DNA of 10,401 bases from Terriglobia bacterium. GTDB taxonomy: Bacteria; Acidobacteriota; Terriglobia; UBA7540. Positions 6,623-10,401 of this stretch are shown here, piece by piece; the first letter of the stretch is position 1, and each line of letters begins with the position of its first letter. The translations under genes were made by a program, and so were the position numbers. A model generated the notes under the pieces. The model had not been told where the DNA came from, made no database searches, and saw only the letters and a program-made list of their open reading frames with translations. The stretch covers positions 1 through 10,401 of the forward strand of contig JAIQGB010000161.1 of assembly GCA_020072905.1 (NCBI GenBank), in the 5' to 3' direction.

Positions 6623-8019
6623 AGCTCTGGGGCGGCCGCTTCTCGCCCGGCAAGAGAGATCCCGACTTCGAGAGGTTCTCGGAATCCTTCTCCGTTGATC
6701 AGCGGCTGGTGCTCTATGACCTTCGGGTGAACCGCGCGTATGTCCGGGCGCTGGGCGCGGCGCGCGTGCTGAGCGCCCGTGAGGTCCGCGCGCTGACGCG
6801 TGGCTTGGACGCCATCCGCCGGTACGTTGAGTCCCACCCGAATTGGGCGCGGGGCGAATCCGCGGAGGACGTTCACACTTGGGTCGAGGCGCGCCTGGAG
6901 CGGGAAGTCGGCGCCGTAGCCCGCAAGCTTCGCACCGGCCGCAGCCGCAACGATCTGGTAGCGACCGAAACGCGCCTTTTTCTCAAATCCGAAATCTCAA
7001 ATCTCCTATCCGCGGTTTCAGAACTACTCGAAGCTCTGCTTGCTCAGGCCCGCAAAAACCCGCGGGCGATTCTGCCCGGTTTCACGCACCTCCAGCCCGC
7101 GCAGGCCATTCTGTTCGGGCACTATCTGCTCGCTTACTTCGAAATGCTCTGGCGCGATGTCGGCAGGCTCGAGGATTGTCGCGTCCGTGCGAATGAGTTG
7201 CCGATGGGCGCGGGGGCACTGGCCGGAACCGCCTATCGTCTCGATCGCGCCCGCTTGGCGAAAGAGCTGGGGTTCGCGCGCGTCGCTCGCAACAGCCTGG
7301 ATGTAACCTCCGACCGGGATTTCGTCTGCGAATTCCTTTTTGCCTGCGCCATGATCATGACGCACCTGAGCCGGCTGGCGGAGGATTTGGTGATCTATTC
7401 CACGCCGAATTTCGGATTCGTGGAATTGTCCGACGCCTATGCGACGGGCAGCAGCTTGATGCCCCAGAAGAAGAACCCCGATTCCCTGGAACTCATCCGC
7501 GGCAAGGCGGCGCGGGTCCTGGGAAGGCTGACGGCCTCGGTGGCCCTGCTGAAGGGATTGCCGCTCGCCTACAATCGCGATTTGCAGGAGGACAAGGCGG
7601 GGTTGTTCGACGCCGTTGACACCACACGAGACTCACTCATCATCGCCGCCCGGGTGGTGCGGACAATGAACATTCATCCCGACCGCATGAAAGCGGCCAC
7701 GGCTCGCGGTTTCCTGACGGCGACGGACGTAGCGGACGAATTGGTGCGTCGCGGTCTCCCCTTCGCCGAGGCGCACGAGCAGGTGGGCAGGCTGGTGCGT
7801 CACTGCGACGAACGCGGCGTGACCTTCGCCGAAATCGCCGACCGAGAGGCGCGTCAAATCATTCCTGCCTGGGGCGTCCGTCTTCGCGCCGTGGCCGTTT
7901 CACCGGAACTTTCCGTCCGCCGCAGGGATGTCCTGGGGGGCACAGCGCCCGCGCAGGTCTCGCGGCAGCTTCGCGCGGCGGAGCGCCGCCTGCGCGCATT
8001 GCGACGCCCGACCCGGTAG
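6619..8019 (+). CDS. argH: Argininosuccinate lyase ArgH
   Basis: ArgH splits argininosuccinate into arginine and fumarate, the last step of the pathway. The 466 residues match the family length. Visible landmarks are the start KLWGGRFS, EDVHTWVEARL (83-93), TGRSRND (106-112), GFTHLQPAQ (154-162), LDVTSDRD (227-234) and the fumarase/lyase signature GSSLMPQKKNPD (277-288) that carries the catalytic serine loop. The start at 6619 is set by the conserved N-terminus and by AAGGAGAAAGGG upstream; the frame is open much further back only because it overlaps argG. The first four bases overlap the argG stop. Two oddities are seen: Leu113 replaces the Gln that normally follows RSRND, and codons 123-129 are made of three 7-base near-repeats. 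Neither breaks the frame, so I expect an active enzyme. Confidence 0.97.
   Translation: MKLWGGRFSPGKRDPDFERFSESFSVDQRLVLYDLRVNRAYVRALGAARVLSAREVRALTRGLDAIRRYVESHPNWARGESAEDVHTWVEARLEREVGAVARKLRTGRSRNDLVATETRLFLKSEISNLLSAVSELLEALLAQARKNPRAILPGFTHLQPAQAILFGHYLLAYFEMLWRDVGRLEDCRVRANELPMGAGALAGTAYRLDRARLAKELGFARVARNSLDVTSDRDFVCEFLFACAMIMTHLSRLAEDLVIYSTPNFGFVELSDAYATGSSLMPQKKNPDSLELIRGKAARVLGRLTASVALLKGLPLAYNRDLQEDKAGLFDAVDTTRDSLIIAARVVRTMNIHPDRMKAATARGFLTATDVADELVRRGLPFAEAHEQVGRLVRHCDERGVTFAEIADREARQIIPAWGVRLRAVAVSPELSVRRRDVLGGTAPAQVSRQLRAAERRLRALRRPTR
6985..7005 (+). repeat. Three tandem 7-base near-repeats inside argH
   Basis: AAATCCG, AAATCTC and AAATCTC follow one another without a gap, preceded by TTTTTCTC. 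The patch is strikingly AT-rich compared with the rest of argH and encodes KSEISNL (residues 123-129) in a helix after the RSRND motif. Seven is not a multiple of three, so a gain or loss of one unit would shift the frame. Confidence 0.6.
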
Positions 8020-8025
8020 ATCGAC

Positions 8026-9306
8026 ATGAAACCCCGCCTCTGTTTGACCGCCGCGCTGCTCTCTATCGCGGCCCTCGCCGCAGGGACTTTCGCCTTCGGC
8101 CAGCAGCCGGTGGCCCTTCCCCCCGGTGAAGTGATTGAGAAGGTTGTCTGCGAAGCTCAACCCTCGCAGAGCTATGCCCTTTACCTTCCCTCCCATTTCA
8201 CGCCCGAGAAGAAATGGCCGATATTGATCGCCCTTGAACCGCTAGCCAGAGGGAAGATCCCCGTCGAGCTTTTCCGCGAGGCGGCAGAACAGTACGGCTA
8301 CATCGTAGTGAGTTCCAACAACTCACAGAACGGTCCTTGGGAGCCGCAGTTCGCTGCCGCGCAGGCCGTGTGGCAGGACACGCACGCGCGCTTTCCCATC
8401 AACCCCCGGCGAGTCTATCTTGCCGGCTTGTCGGGCGGCGCGCGGCTGGCCTGCGCGTTGGGCTTGAGGCTCAAAGACCAGTTCACTGGCGTGATTGCCT
8501 GCGGAGCGGGCTTTCCTCTCGGCACGGGCGAAGTGCCCACCAAGGGCCTCCCTTTCATCTATTTCGGGGCGGTCGGCATCCGAGATTTCAATTTCTCTGA
8601 GATGAAGGAGCTCGACAAAACCCTCGCCGGTTTGGTCCGGCAGGCCCGAGACCTGGAAAAGGCCGGTGATCTGGCCAGTGCGTATCGCCGCTACGAATGG
8701 TGCCAGGCGGATTTCGGTGGATTGCGTGACGTGGCGGAGGTACGAAGCAAGGTCGCGCAGATGAAGGACTCGAAAGAGGTCGGAAAGGCACTGAAGCGCG
8801 AAGTCACCCGCGAGCGTCACATTGCCTCACTGGAGGGGGATTTCTGGGGAAGATATCAGAAACAGACGGAGGCTCTCGAGTCGGGCGAGGGCAGCTCGAT
8901 GGAAATCCAACAGCTCACCCAGCGGGCGAGGGCATCGCTGCCCAAGCCGAGCGACGCCCCCGCCAAGCTGACGGACGAGAGCATCGCGGCGGAAAGATTC
9001 GTGCGCGGTCTGATGGTGTTGAATTACCAGAAGGCGAGGGATGCCTTGGCGGCGAAAGATTTCAGCCGGGCCAGGGAAAATCTGCGAATCGCCATCCAGT
9101 GCGCGCCGGAAAGCGGCTTCATGTACTATCAGCTCGCGCGCGCCTGCGTGCTGAGCAAGCACAACAAGGAAGCGCTCGAAGCCTTGCGGGAGTCCCTTGA
9201 ACGCGGTTACCAGGGGCTGGAAGGGCTCGAGAAGGATCCGGACTTTGAGCCCCTGCGTGAGACGCGCGAGTTTCAGGAAATCGTGGCGAGATTCGGGAAG
9301 AAATGA
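8026..9306 (+). CDS. Exported alpha/beta-hydrolase-like protein with TPR tail, probably inactive
   Basis: The 426-residue product begins with a signal peptide (1-25, hydrophobic LTAALLSIAALAAGTFAF, cleavage near FG-QQ). Residues 40-200 follow the esterase/PHB-depolymerase-like alpha/beta-hydrolase pattern: SYALYLPSHF, WPILIALEP, and a nucleophile elbow AGLSGGAR with Ser136, then LPFIYFGAVGIRDFNF with a possible acid Asp187. After LDKTLAGL (196-203) the sequence jumps straight to a helical region (VRQARDLEKAGDLASAY); the strand and GGH-type loop that should carry the catalytic His are not there, and no other His is well placed. The C-terminal third (about 320-423) looks like TPR repeats with the common end PDFEPLRETREF. 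It follows argH by six bases and may be co-transcribed, though its ribosome binding site is weak. A substrate cannot be named; it may act as a binding protein. Confidence 0.8.
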   Translation: MKPRLCLTAALLSIAALAAGTFAFGQQPVALPPGEVIEKVVCEAQPSQSYALYLPSHFTPEKKWPILIALEPLARGKIPVELFREAAEQYGYIVVSSNNSQNGPWEPQFAAAQAVWQDTHARFPINPRRVYLAGLSGGARLACALGLRLKDQFTGVIACGAGFPLGTGEVPTKGLPFIYFGAVGIRDFNFSEMKELDKTLAGLVRQARDLEKAGDLASAYRRYEWCQADFGGLRDVAEVRSKVAQMKDSKEVGKALKREVTRERHIASLEGDFWGRYQKQTEALESGEGSSMEIQQLTQRARASLPKPSDAPAKLTDESIAAERFVRGLMVLNYQKARDALAAKDFSRARENLRIAIQCAPESGFMYYQLARACVLSKHNKEALEALRESLERGYQGLEGLEKDPDFEPLRETREFQEIVARFGKK

Positions 9307-9310
9307 AGGA

Positions 9311-9335
9311 GTGAGCTTCCGCCTTCGCAGCTCAC
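9311..9335. terminator. Hairpin between convergent genes, possible two-way terminator
   Basis: A perfect 7-bp inverted repeat GTGAGCT / AGCTCAC (9311-9317 and 9329-9335) encloses an 11-base loop in which GC-CTTC-GC can extend the stem. It begins four bases after the hydrolase stop and includes the stop codon of the opposing metallophosphoesterase gene. No T-tract is present on either side, so the strength is uncertain. Confidence 0.45.
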
Positions 9336-10195
9336 GTCTTGCTCCGGCCGTAGACGGAGTGTTCCACCTCCGAAAGGTTTTCAAGTTCTAGATAGACCCA
9401 ATGAGGCACCCGGCCTGAGGCGCCGGGATTAACCACCACGGTCTTGCCGAGCCGATCCGAGAATGAGCCAGACATCTTTGGGCTCTCGTGAATGTGCCCG
9501 TGGAGCGTGAGCAGTGGTTGAGTGCGCTCGATCCAGCGCCGAATGGCCTGGCTGCCGATGTGCTTGCCGTTGTACAGAACGTCGCATCGAGAGTTGTAGG
9601 GCGGGCAATGCATCACAGCGATGGTTCGACCGGGCTCGCCGGCGGGAAGCCGCACGATTTCCTCTTCAATGGTAGGCAGGGAATTCAAGTAGGACCTGAA
9701 GTCATCGATGACCTTGAACCCTTGCTCGGTAGCGAGGACCGAGCGCGCCAATTGTCGTTCCGGTGGCCTTTCCTCAGGCCCATCTCGGCGTTCGAAATCT
9801 TTGAACGAAAACGGCGTGGGCGGCACGAACGCCATGCCGATTAGCAAGTACGGCCCCAGCCGAGCGGATTCTTGATGCAGATTTTCGACCAGGCCTGCGA
9901 ATTCGAGGTCTTCCAAGGCCGGGAGGATGGTTGCGCAATCGTCGTTGCCGGGGATGAGGAAGACGCGCAGCGCGGGATTGTCCTTCCGCCAGGATTCGAC
10001 CAGCGGGCCGATTTCGCGCCGCAGAAACTCCGGCTGCGCGCGCGGAAGAGAGACGGCGGAGGCGCTGGGCATGCCCGGGCACAGATCGCCGCCAAAAACG
10101 ATGGCGTCGGCTTCCAGCCGGAGCGCGGCCTCGCCGGCGGCGCGGTACAACTCCAAGTCGCCGTGCAGATCCGAGGTGTAAATCAGTCGTGTCAC
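9332..10195 (-). CDS. Calcineurin-like metallophosphoesterase
   Basis: This 287-residue cytoplasmic protein has the complete metal-binding set of the calcineurin-like phosphoesterase fold: SDLHGD (8-13), GGD (35-37), GNDD (83-86), MHCPP (195-199, His196) and GHIH (233-236), followed by NPGASG. It resembles the Icc-related predicted phosphoesterases (COG2129-like). Two-metal hydrolysis of a phosphoester is expected but the substrate is unknown. The GTG at 10195 is chosen because the conserved fold begins at once (TRLIYTSDLHGD), GGAGAAGG lies just before it, and a good promoter ends about 22 bases upstream. The frame stays open to the window edge, but the extra 68 codons belong to promoter DNA and to an unrelated gene fragment. 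It converges on the hydrolase gene with 25 bases between stops. Confidence 0.92.
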   Translation of the reverse strand: MTRLIYTSDLHGDLELYRAAGEAALRLEADAIVFGGDLCPGMPSASAVSLPRAQPEFLRREIGPLVESWRKDNPALRVFLIPGNDDCATILPALEDLEFAGLVENLHQESARLGPYLLIGMAFVPPTPFSFKDFERRDGPEERPPERQLARSVLATEQGFKVIDDFRSYLNSLPTIEEEIVRLPAGEPGRTIAVMHCPPYNSRCDVLYNGKHIGSQAIRRWIERTQPLLTLHGHIHESPKMSGSFSDRLGKTVVVNPGASGRVPHWVYLELENLSEVEHSVYGRSKT

Positions 10196-10216
10196 GCGGC
10201 CTTCTCCAGGGTCGGA

Positions 10217-10244
10217 ATTGTAGCCGCCCCTGACTGGGATGCAA
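10217..10244 (-). promoter_or_regulatory. Sigma70-type promoter of the metallophosphoesterase gene
   Basis: On the minus strand TTGCAT (10239-10244) is followed after 16 bases by TACAAT (10217-10222, five of six -10 positions). Transcription would start near 10210, giving a leader of about 15 bases that carries GGAGAAGG before the GTG at 10195. Confidence 0.65.
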
Positions 10245-10282
10245 GTGCGGGGGTTTTCACGAACGCCGGGCGCTGTCCTCTT

Positions 10283-10401
10283 TTCGAACGGCGAGCGGCG
10301 GTCGCAGATCACCACCTTGCCGGCGAAGGCGAAGCGGCCGGCATAGATTTCGCTGGCGCGGGTGGCGTCGGCGGTGCGCAGATCCTGCGGCGCGATCACC
10401 A
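10283..10401 (-). pseudogene. Fragment resembling the N-terminal region of a heparinase II/III family protein
   Basis: On the minus strand, entering from the window edge, the frame reads VIAPQDLRTADATRASEIYA, then a GRFAFAGKVV stretch, and ends at RSPFE. I recognise this as the conserved region of alphaproteobacterial (Bradyrhizobium-like) heparinase II/III family proteins, in which an aromatic- and Pro-rich segment (PPS-EW, then GFGWLRHLRAA) would come next. Here the similarity stops at TTCGAA (10283-10288) and promoter-like DNA follows, still in frame with the metallophosphoesterase. Nearly all codons in the fragment end in G or C, more than in neighbouring genes. It is either a truncated gene or a misjoined piece of another genome. 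The family call is from memory. Confidence 0.6.

Noticed and set aside
10196..10399. Fusion of the upstream frame to the metallophosphoesterase as a 355-residue protein
   Set aside because: The extra part mixes a heparinase-like fragment with promoter DNA (TTGCAT-16-TACAAT); the GTG at 10195 has a good ribosome binding site and starts exactly at the fold.
1..10401. Search for tRNA, rRNA, CRISPR arrays, insertion sequences and riboswitches
   Set aside because: No regularly spaced repeats, cloverleaf with conserved GGTTCRA arm, transposase motif or terminal inverted repeats could be found by eye.

Overview
The window looks like a chromosomal piece of a GC-rich soil-type bacterium, most likely an acidobacterium. 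The reasons are a Hanks-type Ser/Thr kinase with C-terminal PEGA repeats, a secreted protein whose N-terminus resembles a family I know mainly from Acidobacteriota, an LssY_C envelope protein, an esterase-like protein with a TPR tail, and an argR-argG-argH cluster. The taxonomic call is inference from gene families; no rRNA is present. No mobile element, CRISPR array or tRNA was seen.

Layout. 1-223 (minus) is the 5' end of a secreted protein with its own promoter. 536-2605 (minus) is a membrane Ser/Thr kinase with three PEGA repeats outside the membrane. Divergent from it, 2954-4258 (plus) encodes an exported protein with two related N-terminal modules and an LssY_C domain. A 113-residue orphan protein follows at 4343-4684 behind its own promoter. 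The arginine block occupies 4839-8019: argR (repressor), argG (argininosuccinate synthase) and argH (argininosuccinate lyase). argG and argH overlap by ATGA, and a candidate ARG box lies across the argR start codon. Six bases after argH, at 8026-9306, is an exported alpha/beta-hydrolase-like protein with a TPR tail that appears to have lost the part of the fold carrying the catalytic histidine. A hairpin at 9311-9335 separates it from a convergent calcineurin-like metallophosphoesterase (9332-10195, minus).

How the genes work together. ArgG joins citrulline and aspartate, ArgH splits the product to arginine and fumarate, and ArgR senses arginine and probably represses its own gene and perhaps the operon. 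The kinase and the LssY_C protein share a divergent intergenic region and both act at the envelope, but no direct link can be shown.

The most unusual points are these. The last ~119 bases (10283-10401) read as an in-frame fragment of an alphaproteobacterial-type heparinase II/III protein that stops abruptly just upstream of the metallophosphoesterase promoter, which suggests an assembly chimera or a truncated acquired gene. The hydrolase apparently lacks its catalytic His segment. The ARG-box-like site overlaps the argR start, and argR has no visible ribosome binding site.
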